NCBI GenBank assembly: GCA_031255425.1
Contig: JAIRSN010000102.1
Span: forward strand, 1-18,134
From: Dysgonamonadaceae bacterium
GTDB lineage: Bacteria > Bacteroidota > Bacteroidia > Bacteroidales > Azobacteroidaceae
DNA: 18,134 bases
Reading direction: 5' to 3'
This document shows, in pieces, positions 1-8,059 of this stretch. Within the stretch, counting starts at the first letter, position 1; each line of letters starts with the position of its first letter. A model generated the notes under the pieces. That model did not search any database and had not been told where the DNA came from. It saw only the letters and a program-made list of their open reading frames with translations. Position numbers and translations under genes: made by a program.

Positions 1-61
1 AAAAAATGAAATTTAGAGAGTTTGTTAACAATTTTAATTTACTTATTAATTAATTTATTTT
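1..61 (+). other. AT-rich leader upstream of the susC-like gene
   Basis: The 61 bases before the first gene are strongly AT-rich, including alternating TTAATTAATTTATTT just before the start codon. AT-rich leaders without a Shine-Dalgarno sequence are usual in Bacteroidota. No full TTTG/TAnnTTTG promoter pair is found, so the susC promoter is probably left of the window. Confidence 0.4.
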
Positions 62-3000
62 ATGAAAAAAACTATTTTAAGCGTGAAGCGCATCTTGTTT
101 TTGGCCGTTGCAGTATGCATACACAGCACACTTCTTGCACAGTCTAAAACAGTTACGGGTAAAGTAACGGACCCCTCCGGCGAGTCGATCATCGGAGTTT
201 CCGTTGCGGTAAAAGGGACAACAACCGGTACGGTCACCAACCTCGACGGCGAGTACAGTATCGGGGTTCCGGAGTCAAACAGCGTGCTTGTCTTTTCGTA
301 CATCGGTATGGTTACGCAGGAAATTGTTCCCGCTTCCAACATCCTGGATGTTGTGTTGCAGGAAGCTGCACAGGATTTGGACGAGCTGGTCGTGATCGGT
401 TACGGCGTGGTCAAAAAACGCGACCTGACGGGAGCCGTCGCTTCCCTGAAAGCCTCGGAAATCGAACGGGTAGCCTCGAACAACGCGATGGAAGCCATGC
501 AGGGAAAGATTGCCGGGCTGGACATTACGAAATCGAGCGGCGCCGCCGGATCCGGTATCAATATCGACCTCCGGGGAAATCGCTCTATTTCAGCTTCCAA
601 CACCCCGCTGATCCTGGTGGACGGAGTGGAATACGGTTCGACCATCGACCTGAATACGTCCGACATCGAGTCGATGGAAATCCTGAAAGACGCTTCTTCT
701 ACGGCAATCTATGGGACACGCGGCGCCAACGGCGTGGTGATCATCACCACGAAACGCGGCTTGCCGGGCACCGGCGCCAGGAAGACGCGGATCAACTACA
801 ACGGATATGTTTCGGCAAATTCGCCGACCAATGTTCCGCGTGTGATGACCGCCGAACAGGACGTCCGGTTCCTGATCGAAAAACAGCGTTACACCGATGA
901 AAAAAACAACGGAAACGCCTGGGGCACTTCCAATCCGGCAGACTATTCCGCCCAAAGCGTAATCTCCGGTTCGGTGCTGGACCTTTACAACCAGGGAGTA
1001 AGCGTCGACTGGTTCGACCTGATCCTGCACAATTCGACCTCTCAAAACCATGAGTTGAGCGTGTCGGGCGGGGGCGAAAAAACGGCATTCAACTTTTCTT
1101 TGGGTTACCTGAACGAAAACGGGTTGATGAAAAACGATGCCTTGGACCGCTACAATATGAAACTGAATATCGACCACGCCATTGCCGACAACCTGAACAT
1201 CGGGGCAGGCATCCTCTACACCAGAAGAAATTGGGACAGAAGGGAAGACGGCGTCTATTCGCAGTTGGTGAAGATGCACGCTTTGGGCGACATCAAGGAA
1301 GACCAGCCTTCGCAACTGGCTCCCTCGCACACCAATCCGCTGCTCAACGAACGGGAAAATCACTATCAGAATCAAACGCAATCCAATCGCTTTTTCGGGA
1401 ATACCTTCCTCAACTGGGAAATTATCAACGGATTGTCTTTCCGGACGATGTTTGCGGCAGACGTGCAAAACACCTTCAAAGGCATCTACGAAGATTATAT
1501 GTGTACGGGACGGAACCAGTCCAACAAAGGCACTGAAATCACCCAGCAAAACACCAATAAATATAATCTGACATGGGAAAACACACTGAACTACAACAAG
1601 ACTTTTGCCGGCATTCATGGGCTGCAACTGTTGGCGGGTAACAGTGTGAATGCCTCCAAGTCCTTGTACGGAATCACTTCCGGTACTTCGGGAAATGTTC
1701 ACTTCCTGAACGCGGGCTATTATGATTTGTCGAACATCGACAAAGCCAACCTGATCGTCGAAAGCGAGTACATCGAACAAAAAATGATGTCTTATTTCGG
1801 GCGTGTCAACTATAAGTTGCTCGAACGCTACCTGTTGACCGCATCTGTCCGCGCCGACGGTTCTTCCGTATTGTCGGAAGGAAACAAATGGGGCTATTTC
1901 CCCTCCGTCGCGCTTGCCTGGCGTATCAACGAGGAAAGTTTCCTGCAAGACGCCAACGCATTAGACAACCTGAAGCTCCGCCTGAGTTGGGGGAAATCGG
2001 GTAACGCCGCCGTGGAACCCTACGGCACGCTGACCACGCTGACGACTTTCTACAGCTATTATTCCTTCGACAACAGCGCCGTCCGGGGACTGACGCCGGG
2101 CAACTTGGGCAACAAGGACCTGACATGGGAAATCACCACGTCTTACAATGCAGGTTTGGATTTCGGTCTTTTCAACCGCGTATCGGGTTCTATTGATGTG
2201 TATTATTCCAAGACTTCCGATTTGCTGTTGCAAAAAACATTGCCGCCGACCTCTGTCTACATCACGACTTGGGACAATGTCGGTTCTACCGAAAACAAAG
2301 GGATTGAAGTGGCACTGAATACGCGCAACGTTGATGCGAAAGATTTCAAATGGTCTTCCGACTGGGCTTTCTCGCTCAACCGCGACAAAATCACCTCCCT
2401 GGCAAGCGGTCTCAAACAGGATATTTCCGATTCCGACCGGGCACTGATCGTGGGAGAACCGGTACTCGCTTTCTACGATTACGAAACGCTGGGCGCCTGG
2501 GGAACCGGTGAAGCCGCCGAAGCTGCCGTATACGGAAAAACGCCGGGAGAACTGAAAGTGAAAGACCAACAGAAAGAAGGGGAAGACGGCTACGGCGTCA
2601 TCGACGAAAACGACCGCATCCTGTTCAACAGAAGCCCGAACTTTATCTTCGGATGGAACAACCATTTCTCGTACAAAAACCTTTCGCTCTCCGTCCTGAC
2701 ATTTGCCCGCATCGGACAATGGATCAACTACGACTTTTATTCGGCTTTCAATCCGACCGTTGCCGACGGAACGCCCGACCTGGATTATTGGACTCCGGAA
2801 AACCAGGGCGCGCATTTCCCGCGTCCGGGAATCGCCAACACGGCGGAATATTCGGGCTTGAATAATATGAAAGCATCGTACTGGAAAATCAAAGACATTA
2901 CGCTCGCTTATGATTTGCCGAAGACCTGGCTGAAAAAAGCCGGAATCGCTAACCTGAAGGTTTACGGATCGATGAAAAACTATTTTACATTCAGTAATAT

Positions 3001-3085
3001 AGATAATTACGACCCGGAACGGGGCGGTTCCATCTCGAATCCATTGATGAAGCAAATCGTATTCGGATTAAATTTAGAGTTTTAA
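62..3085 (+). CDS. SusC-like TonB-dependent outer-membrane transporter (RagA family)
   Basis: This 1007-residue protein is the outer-membrane channel of a SusCD glycan importer, driven by TonB. A signal peptide covers about residues 1-26, ending LLAQ. A carboxypeptidase-regulatory-like beta-sandwich follows (about 29-105, GKVTDPSGESIIGVSVAVKG), then the TonB box DELVVIGYG at 107-115, the plug domain to about 233 (LRGNRSI, PLILVDGV, the conserved DASSTAIYGTRGANGVV) and a beta-barrel ending in the aromatic NLEF expected of an outer-membrane protein. There is no N-terminal STN domain, so anti-sigma signalling through this protein is not expected. The susD-like gene starts 24 bases downstream, and the pectinases that follow suggest the cargo is oligogalacturonide; the substrate is inferred from context. 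The start at 62 gives a complete signal peptide and no better start is visible. The gene looks intact. Confidence 0.96.
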   Translation: MKKTILSVKRILFLAVAVCIHSTLLAQSKTVTGKVTDPSGESIIGVSVAVKGTTTGTVTNLDGEYSIGVPESNSVLVFSYIGMVTQEIVPASNILDVVLQEAAQDLDELVVIGYGVVKKRDLTGAVASLKASEIERVASNNAMEAMQGKIAGLDITKSSGAAGSGINIDLRGNRSISASNTPLILVDGVEYGSTIDLNTSDIESMEILKDASSTAIYGTRGANGVVIITTKRGLPGTGARKTRINYNGYVSANSPTNVPRVMTAEQDVRFLIEKQRYTDEKNNGNAWGTSNPADYSAQSVISGSVLDLYNQGVSVDWFDLILHNSTSQNHELSVSGGGEKTAFNFSLGYLNENGLMKNDALDRYNMKLNIDHAIADNLNIGAGILYTRRNWDRREDGVYSQLVKMHALGDIKEDQPSQLAPSHTNPLLNERENHYQNQTQSNRFFGNTFLNWEIINGLSFRTMFAADVQNTFKGIYEDYMCTGRNQSNKGTEITQQNTNKYNLTWENTLNYNKTFAGIHGLQLLAGNSVNASKSLYGITSGTSGNVHFLNAGYYDLSNIDKANLIVESEYIEQKMMSYFGRVNYKLLERYLLTASVRADGSSVLSEGNKWGYFPSVALAWRINEESFLQDANALDNLKLRLSWGKSGNAAVEPYGTLTTLTTFYSYYSFDNSAVRGLTPGNLGNKDLTWEITTSYNAGLDFGLFNRVSGSIDVYYSKTSDLLLQKTLPPTSVYITTWDNVGSTENKGIEVALNTRNVDAKDFKWSSDWAFSLNRDKITSLASGLKQDISDSDRALIVGEPVLAFYDYETLGAWGTGEAAEAAVYGKTPGELKVKDQQKEGEDGYGVIDENDRILFNRSPNFIFGWNNHFSYKNLSLSVLTFARIGQWINYDFYSAFNPTVADGTPDLDYWTPENQGAHFPRPGIANTAEYSGLNNMKASYWKIKDITLAYDLPKTWLKKAGIANLKVYGSMKNYFTFSNIDNYDPERGGSISNPLMKQIVFGLNLEF

Positions 3086-3109
3086 TTACCCTTTTATTAG
3101 ATAAAAAAT

Positions 3110-5077
3110 ATGAAAACAAAAATAATATATCTTAGTTTAATCGTTGTTCTGGCTTCTCTGTTCGGTTCGTGTTCCGATTTTCTGGACGAACAAAGCAAAA
3201 CGGGAAGCACCGAATCCATTTATTTAGAAGAAAACGGCTTATCAGGCTTGGTAAGCGCCTGTTATACCTATACGCGCGGCTGGTACGGAAAAGAACCGGG
3301 CTTCGGGCTAACGGAAGGCGGCACGGATTTGTGGCTGAAAGGACGCGACAACCGTCAAAACTCTTTGGCAGAATATGAAAACCTGTCGGCAGCAACTTCC
3401 TCCGACCCGGAAAAGCAAAATGCCTGCCTGGACGAATACTGGGAAATGCTCTTTTCTGCCGTTAACGTCTGCAACACCGCACTGCATTATATCGACCTGA
3501 ACGAGGTCGTTTCCGAAGCAGCGAAAAAACAGTACAGAGGCGAAGTCTACTTTTTGCGCGCATTCTATTACTGGCATCTGGTGGAAACATGGGGAGCGGT
3601 TCCTGTTTTGCGCGAACCGGTTACGACTGCCACTACGGATGTAGTCCGGAATCCGGCAGCAGATGTTTACGAGTTTATGTTGGCGGATGTTGAAAATGCC
3701 ATCACGGATTTAAGTGACAAAACCGCCAAAACAGGGCGTGTCAACCTCTGGGCAGCAAAAGCATTCAAAGCCCGCTTGTTGCTCTACCTGGCAAGCGAAT
3801 ACGAAGGCGGAAATTATGCGGGCGGAAAAGCAAAAGCCTACGCCGACGCAGCCGCTGTCGCTTCGGAAGTAATCAGCGGAAGCGGAGCCGGTTTTTACAC
3901 CAATTATGCCGACTGCTGGAATCAGGCAAACGAAGATGGCGTCAAAAACCAGGAAGTCATCTGGCACATCGAATATTCGTCCAATTTATCCGAAAACGGC
4001 TTGCCCTATCGCTTAAAGAAAGACAACGACGGTGATTTTGTTTACTGGACACAGATGGTTGCCCGTGTAAAAGACGACAAATCCGGCGGAAACACCGGGC
4101 ACCTGATGTTTACCGGCATGTGGAGCAACCACTCCAAATTGAGTTCCGGCGCTTACAAGGTGTTGGCACGTACGGATACGGAAGCCAACAAAACGATACA
4201 GGGACTCTATGTAGGCGATCATTTCCAACGGTACAGCAAAGGATTCTGCCGTTATGCACCTTCCGGCTACCTGTTGGATTTGTTCAATGCGGAAACCGAC
4301 CAGCGTTACCAGGGTTCGTTCCGGGATACCTATACCATCCCGATGGAGCTGGCTCCGTACAAAGATCCCGACTGGTTCGACGCTTCTTCCCACAATTCGG
4401 ATACGATTATTTACATGTCCAAAAACAAAACATTAACTCCCGCAGAGGAGGAAATGTTTACCGCTAAACGGTTCATCATGGGAACCCGTGCAGCCGGAAA
4501 AGGGACCGTAGGAACCATTAAGTATCCGATGTATGCAAACGACGAAGGTTCGGAGTTGACAATCACCAGCAGCAGCAGCGGCGACTTTATTTTCTATGGA
4601 AACAACCTCTTTATTTCCTTAAGCAAATTCGACGACTGGGGTACCGGTAGTCCTTTGATCAGGGATTTATGTCCTCGCGATGCGTTTGTTTTCCGTCTTT
4701 CCGAAATGTATTTAATCAAAGCGGAAGCCGAACTTGCCGCAGGCGGCAATGCCTTAAGCACGCTGAATACCTTAAGGGATGCCCGCGCCATTGCAGGAAA
4801 AGACAACAAGCTGAGCGGCGCTGTCAGCATCCAGACGATTCTGGACGAACGGGCGATCGAACTTTGCGGAGAACAACAACGCTGGTTCGACCTGAAACGC
4901 CTGGGTAAACTGACCAAAGAATATTTGGCGGATAAAAACAAACGCGCCGCCAATAACTTTGTAAACGGCAAACATAATTTGCGGCCAATACCGCAAGTGC
5001 AACTGGATGCCACCACCAATGTCGGTGCAGTCGGAGAAGCCGGTAAATTCTGGCAGAACCCCGGATATACCAACTAA
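3110..5077 (+). CDS. SusD/RagB-like surface glycan-binding lipoprotein
   Basis: This 655-residue protein is the SusD-type lid that binds glycan at the cell surface over the SusC channel. A lipoprotein signal is clear: a hydrophobic stretch (residues 5-18) followed by FGSC, with the lipid-carrying cysteine at 21 and then SDFLDEQ, a start typical of SusD proteins. Family features include the tetratricopeptide-like N-terminal half (YRGEVYFLRAFYYWHLVETWGAVP) and the C-terminal block with FRLSEMYLIKAEAEL, the LNTLRDAR region and DERAIELCGEQQRWFDLKRLGKL. Length is in the upper part of the usual SusD range. It follows susC by 24 bases and surely shares its transcript. A terminator-like hairpin begins 8 bases after the stop codon and may keep susCD expression above that of the enzymes. 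Binding of pectic oligomers is inferred from neighbours, not from binding residues. Confidence 0.95.
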   Translation: MKTKIIYLSLIVVLASLFGSCSDFLDEQSKTGSTESIYLEENGLSGLVSACYTYTRGWYGKEPGFGLTEGGTDLWLKGRDNRQNSLAEYENLSAATSSDPEKQNACLDEYWEMLFSAVNVCNTALHYIDLNEVVSEAAKKQYRGEVYFLRAFYYWHLVETWGAVPVLREPVTTATTDVVRNPAADVYEFMLADVENAITDLSDKTAKTGRVNLWAAKAFKARLLLYLASEYEGGNYAGGKAKAYADAAAVASEVISGSGAGFYTNYADCWNQANEDGVKNQEVIWHIEYSSNLSENGLPYRLKKDNDGDFVYWTQMVARVKDDKSGGNTGHLMFTGMWSNHSKLSSGAYKVLARTDTEANKTIQGLYVGDHFQRYSKGFCRYAPSGYLLDLFNAETDQRYQGSFRDTYTIPMELAPYKDPDWFDASSHNSDTIIYMSKNKTLTPAEEEMFTAKRFIMGTRAAGKGTVGTIKYPMYANDEGSELTITSSSSGDFIFYGNNLFISLSKFDDWGTGSPLIRDLCPRDAFVFRLSEMYLIKAEAELAAGGNALSTLNTLRDARAIAGKDNKLSGAVSIQTILDERAIELCGEQQRWFDLKRLGKLTKEYLADKNKRAANNFVNGKHNLRPIPQVQLDATTNVGAVGEAGKFWQNPGYTN

Positions 5078-5085
5078 CAATCTTT

Positions 5086-5130
5086 CCGGGCGCATTGTGT
5101 GTGTACATGCGGTGCGCCCGGTTTTATTTT
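5086..5130 (+). terminator. Intrinsic terminator or attenuator between susD and the GH105 gene
   Basis: A perfect 9-base GC-rich stem, CCGGGCGCA at 5086-5094 and TGCGCCCGG at 5113-5121, encloses an 18-base loop and is followed at once by TTTTATTTT (5122-5130). This is a textbook Rho-independent terminator on the plus strand. It lies within the 76-base gap between susD and the next gene of the same locus, so partial termination, lowering enzyme expression relative to susCD, is the likely role. Whether read-through occurs, or a separate promoter serves the enzymes, cannot be seen. Confidence 0.8.
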
Positions 5131-5153
5131 CAAACCTCAATTACATCTTCCTC

Positions 5154-6338
5154 ATGAAAATCAAATATATATCCATACTGTTGCTTGCTATCCTCTGCGT
5201 TCAATGCAACACCAACAAGGCGGACGTTTCCGAAGTAAAGGACTATATCCGCATGGCGGATTCCGAAATAAAGCGAAACCCCGAATCCTGGATGCTCGAC
5301 TTTGTCAAAGCGCCCCGTTGGAACTACTGTCACGGACTGGTGCTTCAAGCCATCTGGCAGGCGTACCTCCAATCCGACGACGTGAAATATTACGATTACG
5401 TAAAAAGCTATACCGATACCATGCTGATGGAAAACGGAACCCAAATACGAACCTACCAACCGGAAAAATACAATATCGACATGATCAATTCCGGCAAAAT
5501 ACTGTTTCCGCTCTACCGGTCGACCGGGGACGAACAGTATAGAAACGCCATCGAATTACTGCGCAACCAGATGCGCACGCATCCGCGCACTTCCGAAGGC
5601 GGATTCTGGCACAAAAACATCTATCCGCATCAGATGTGGTTAGACGGAATCTACATGGGCTCGCCTTTCCTCGCGGAATATGCGACCGTGTTCAACGAAC
5701 CGACCTTATACAGCGACATCGCCCGGCAAATTACGCTTATCGCCCAAAAGGCATACGACCCGCAAACCGGATTGTACTATCACGCCTGGGACGAAAGCCG
5801 CGAACAGGCATGGGCAAATCCGGCGACCGGGCTTTCGCCTCATTTCTGGTCGCGGAGCATCGGGTGGTATTCCATGGCGTTGGTCGATGTGCTGGATTTC
5901 TTTCCGGAAAGGCATCCTGCCCGCCCGGAAATAATAGACATCCTGAACCGCCTGGCGGCAGCGCTGGAAAATTTCCGCGACCCGCAAACCGGTATGTGGT
6001 ATCAGGTAACGGATAAGGGAGGCGAAGAAGGCAATTACATCGAGTCTACCGGATCCATCATGTTTATCTACATGTGGGTCAAGGGTGCGCAAAAGGGCTA
6101 TCTCGACCCGTCCTACCTCGAAAAAGGCAGGGAAGCCTACAAACAATACGTAAAACAGTTTATTGTGGAAAATCCGGACGGAACGATTTCCGTGACAAGC
6201 TGTTGTTCGGTCGCCGGGTTGGGCGGCAATCCCTACCGCGACGGCTCGTATGAATATTACATCTCCGAACCCGTCCGCGACAACGACCCCAAAGCAACCG
6301 GACCGTTTATCATGACCGGAATCCTCCTCGAACAATAA
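5154..6338 (+). CDS. GH105 unsaturated rhamnogalacturonyl/galacturonyl hydrolase (YteR/YesR family)
   Basis: The enzyme removes the 4,5-unsaturated uronic acid that pectic lyases leave at the non-reducing end of oligosaccharides. The 394-residue product has family blocks APRWNYCHGLVLQAI, NIDMINSGK, HQMWLDGIYMGSPFLAEYA and FWSRSIGWYSMALVDVL, and ends GPFIMTGILL. Two aspartates match those known in Bacillus YteR (D88 and D143): D109 in NIDMINSGK and D164 in WLDG, with the same 55-residue spacing. An open frame continues upstream into susD, but ATG 5154 begins a clean signal sequence (KYISILLLAILCVQC) and is preferred. Cysteine 19 could be lipidated, though VQC is a loose lipobox, so a periplasmic or lipid-anchored enzyme is likely. 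Together with PL1 it completes degradation of lyase products. Action on homogalacturonan rather than rhamnogalacturonan oligomers is inferred from the PL1, GH28 and CE8 partners. Confidence 0.92.
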   Translation: MKIKYISILLLAILCVQCNTNKADVSEVKDYIRMADSEIKRNPESWMLDFVKAPRWNYCHGLVLQAIWQAYLQSDDVKYYDYVKSYTDTMLMENGTQIRTYQPEKYNIDMINSGKILFPLYRSTGDEQYRNAIELLRNQMRTHPRTSEGGFWHKNIYPHQMWLDGIYMGSPFLAEYATVFNEPTLYSDIARQITLIAQKAYDPQTGLYYHAWDESREQAWANPATGLSPHFWSRSIGWYSMALVDVLDFFPERHPARPEIIDILNRLAAALENFRDPQTGMWYQVTDKGGEEGNYIESTGSIMFIYMWVKGAQKGYLDPSYLEKGREAYKQYVKQFIVENPDGTISVTSCCSVAGLGGNPYRDGSYEYYISEPVRDNDPKATGPFIMTGILLEQ

Positions 6339-6360
6339 GCCGGGGAGTTGCTTGCCGAAT

Positions 6361-6428
6361 ATTGGATTTGCCGGAAAGTTATTTGTTTTTGTTAGTCATA
6401 ATTGTACTTTTTTTTCGGTAAATCCAAT
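6361..6428. repeat. 13-base inverted repeat flanking a promoter-like site upstream of the GH28 gene
   Basis: ATTGGATTTGCCG (6361-6373) and CGGTAAATCCAAT (6416-6428) are inverted copies matching at 12 of 13 positions, the exception being a G-T pair in the folded form. They lie 42 bases apart in the 125-base gap between the GH105 and GH28 genes and bracket the promoter-like elements there. They could be operator half-sites for a regulator encoded elsewhere, or the arms of a long stem-loop in the read-through transcript. Neither is proven. Confidence 0.5.
6382..6412 (+). promoter_or_regulatory. Candidate Bacteroides-type promoter for the GH28-PL1-CE8 genes
   Basis: TTTG at 6382-6385 is followed after 19 bases by TACTTTTT at 6405-6412, matching seven of the eight positions spanned by the TAnnTTTG -7 element (the last base is T, not G). 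The predicted start near 6418 would give a leader of about 45 bases before ATG 6464. The surroundings are very T-rich, so chance similarity is possible. If real, the three secreted pectinases would have a promoter separate from susCD. Confidence 0.4.
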
Positions 6429-6463
6429 TTCAAAATACCCCAGAAACATAAAACAATAAATAT

Positions 6464-8038
6464 ATGAATACAGGAAAGCATTCTCAAAAATTAGTTACCT
6501 CGAACAGGGGGCGTTTCGTTTTGTGCGCTTCGCTGCTGTTTTTCTCTTTTTCCTTGCAGGCAAAAACATACAATATGCAGGAATTGGGAGCCGACGTTAC
6601 AGGCAAAAACAAATGTACCGGACTGATCAACCAAACGATTCAAAAAGCCGCTTCCGAAGGCGGCGGAACCATTTATTTTCCGGCGGGCGTCTACCTCACC
6701 GGCCCAATACAGATGGAAAGCCACATCACGCTTCACATCGAATCGGGAGCCGTGGTCCGGTTTTCCGACGACTTCAACGATTACCTGCCGTTTAAGAAAG
6801 TCCGCTGGGAAGGCGTTGTGATGAACACTTTCGCCCCGCTGATCAATGCGCAAAATGCAGAAAACCTTACAATCACCGGACGGGGAACACTGGAAGGGCA
6901 AGGCGAAAAATGGTGGAATTTCCAACGGTCAATCACCGGCGAGATCCGGAAGTCCGGGAAGATTGCCCAGCCGACGGAACTCCAACTGCTCTGGGAGAAA
7001 GCCAATGCCGGCCTCGTTGTCGACGATTATTACCTGCCGACGATAGAACGGCGCTTCTTCCGTCCGCCTTTCATTCAGTTTTACGAATGTAAAAACATCA
7101 CGATAGAAGGGGTCCGGATTCAAAACTCTCCTTTCTGGACAATCAATCCGGAGTTTTGCGACAACCTGGTCGTACACGGCGTCTCCATCCACAATCCCGC
7201 CAATGCGCCCAACACCGACGGTATCAATCCCTCGTCGTGCAGCAACGTGCGCATCTCCGACTGTTTCATTCACGTGGGCGACGACTGCATCACAATCAAA
7301 TCGGGACGCGACGCCGAAGCGCGGCGTTACAACGACCCCTGCGAAAACATTACGATCACCAATTGCGTGATGCTTTCGGGACACGGCGGTGTCGTTATCG
7401 GCAGTGAAATGTCGGGCGGCGTAAAGAAAGTGACCATCTCCAATTGCGTCTTCCACGGCACGGATGCCGGCATCCGCGTCAAGTCCATGCGCGGGCGGGG
7501 CGGCGTGGTGGAAGAAATCCGCGTCGACAACATCGTGATGAACGACATCCAAAAATCCGCATTTATCTTCGACCTGTATTACCGGCCGATGGAAGATGAG
7601 GAGGTTTCGGAACGCACGCCGGTATTCAGGAATATCCACATCAGCAACGTCACCGGAAACAATATCAAACGAATCGGGTATATTGCCGGGTTAAAGGAGA
7701 TGCCGGTAGAAGATATTTCATTCACCAATATCAATATGGTGGCGCAAACCGGCTTCAAAGCGGAGACGGCGGCAAACATCCGCTTTCACAACATTGATTT
7801 CGCTGTCGAATCCGGCGCCTCGCTCGCCATTGCTAATGCGAAAAACATTGTTCTGGACGATGTCCGCTCGAAATCCCCGCTCAAAGGACAGGCTATAATA
7901 GAATTGGACAAGGTAGAAAACATACTTGTCAATAACTGTTTCCAACCGGTGCCTGCCGATATTTTCTGCAAACCGGTCGACAGTAATGTTATCTGGGGAA
8001 ACAATTTTCTGGATAATGTAAAAGAAAAAGGGTATTAA
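6464..8038 (+). CDS. GH28 polygalacturonase (pectinase)
   Basis: This 524-residue right-handed beta-helix enzyme hydrolyses alpha-1,4-galacturonosyl bonds of de-esterified pectin. All four GH28 signatures are present in order: NTDG at 250-253, GDDC at 272-275, GHGG beginning at 306 (histidine 307) and the substrate-binding RVK at 338-340. The aspartates D252, D273 and D274 are the expected catalytic carboxylates. The N-terminus has a long polar section then a hydrophobic core (FVLCASLLFFSFSLQA, to about residue 33), giving a Sec signal peptide cleaved before KTYN. No T9SS tail or lipobox is seen, so a periplasmic location is the default. The beta-helix entry motif YNMQELGADVTGKNKCTGLINQTIQKA is normal for the family. 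It lies 125 bases after the GH105 gene and 21 before the PL1 gene. Endo versus exo mode cannot be decided by eye. Confidence 0.94.
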   Translation: MNTGKHSQKLVTSNRGRFVLCASLLFFSFSLQAKTYNMQELGADVTGKNKCTGLINQTIQKAASEGGGTIYFPAGVYLTGPIQMESHITLHIESGAVVRFSDDFNDYLPFKKVRWEGVVMNTFAPLINAQNAENLTITGRGTLEGQGEKWWNFQRSITGEIRKSGKIAQPTELQLLWEKANAGLVVDDYYLPTIERRFFRPPFIQFYECKNITIEGVRIQNSPFWTINPEFCDNLVVHGVSIHNPANAPNTDGINPSSCSNVRISDCFIHVGDDCITIKSGRDAEARRYNDPCENITITNCVMLSGHGGVVIGSEMSGGVKKVTISNCVFHGTDAGIRVKSMRGRGGVVEEIRVDNIVMNDIQKSAFIFDLYYRPMEDEEVSERTPVFRNIHISNVTGNNIKRIGYIAGLKEMPVEDISFTNINMVAQTGFKAETAANIRFHNIDFAVESGASLAIANAKNIVLDDVRSKSPLKGQAIIELDKVENILVNNCFQPVPADIFCKPVDSNVIWGNNFLDNVKEKGY

Positions 8039-8059
8039 AATAAAAACAAATAAGAACAA

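Noticed and set aside
590..1948. Long minus-strand open frame (452 codons) opposite the susC-like gene
   Set aside because: It is fully antisense to a well-matched SusC barrel and has no recognisable domains or signal; codon bias on the other strand explains it. The same applies to 1961-3055 and 8696-10072.
5007..5153. Upstream extension of the GH105 frame from an ATG at 5007
   Set aside because: It overlaps the end of susD and runs through the terminator hairpin, and the extra residues match nothing; ATG 5154 starts directly with a signal sequence.
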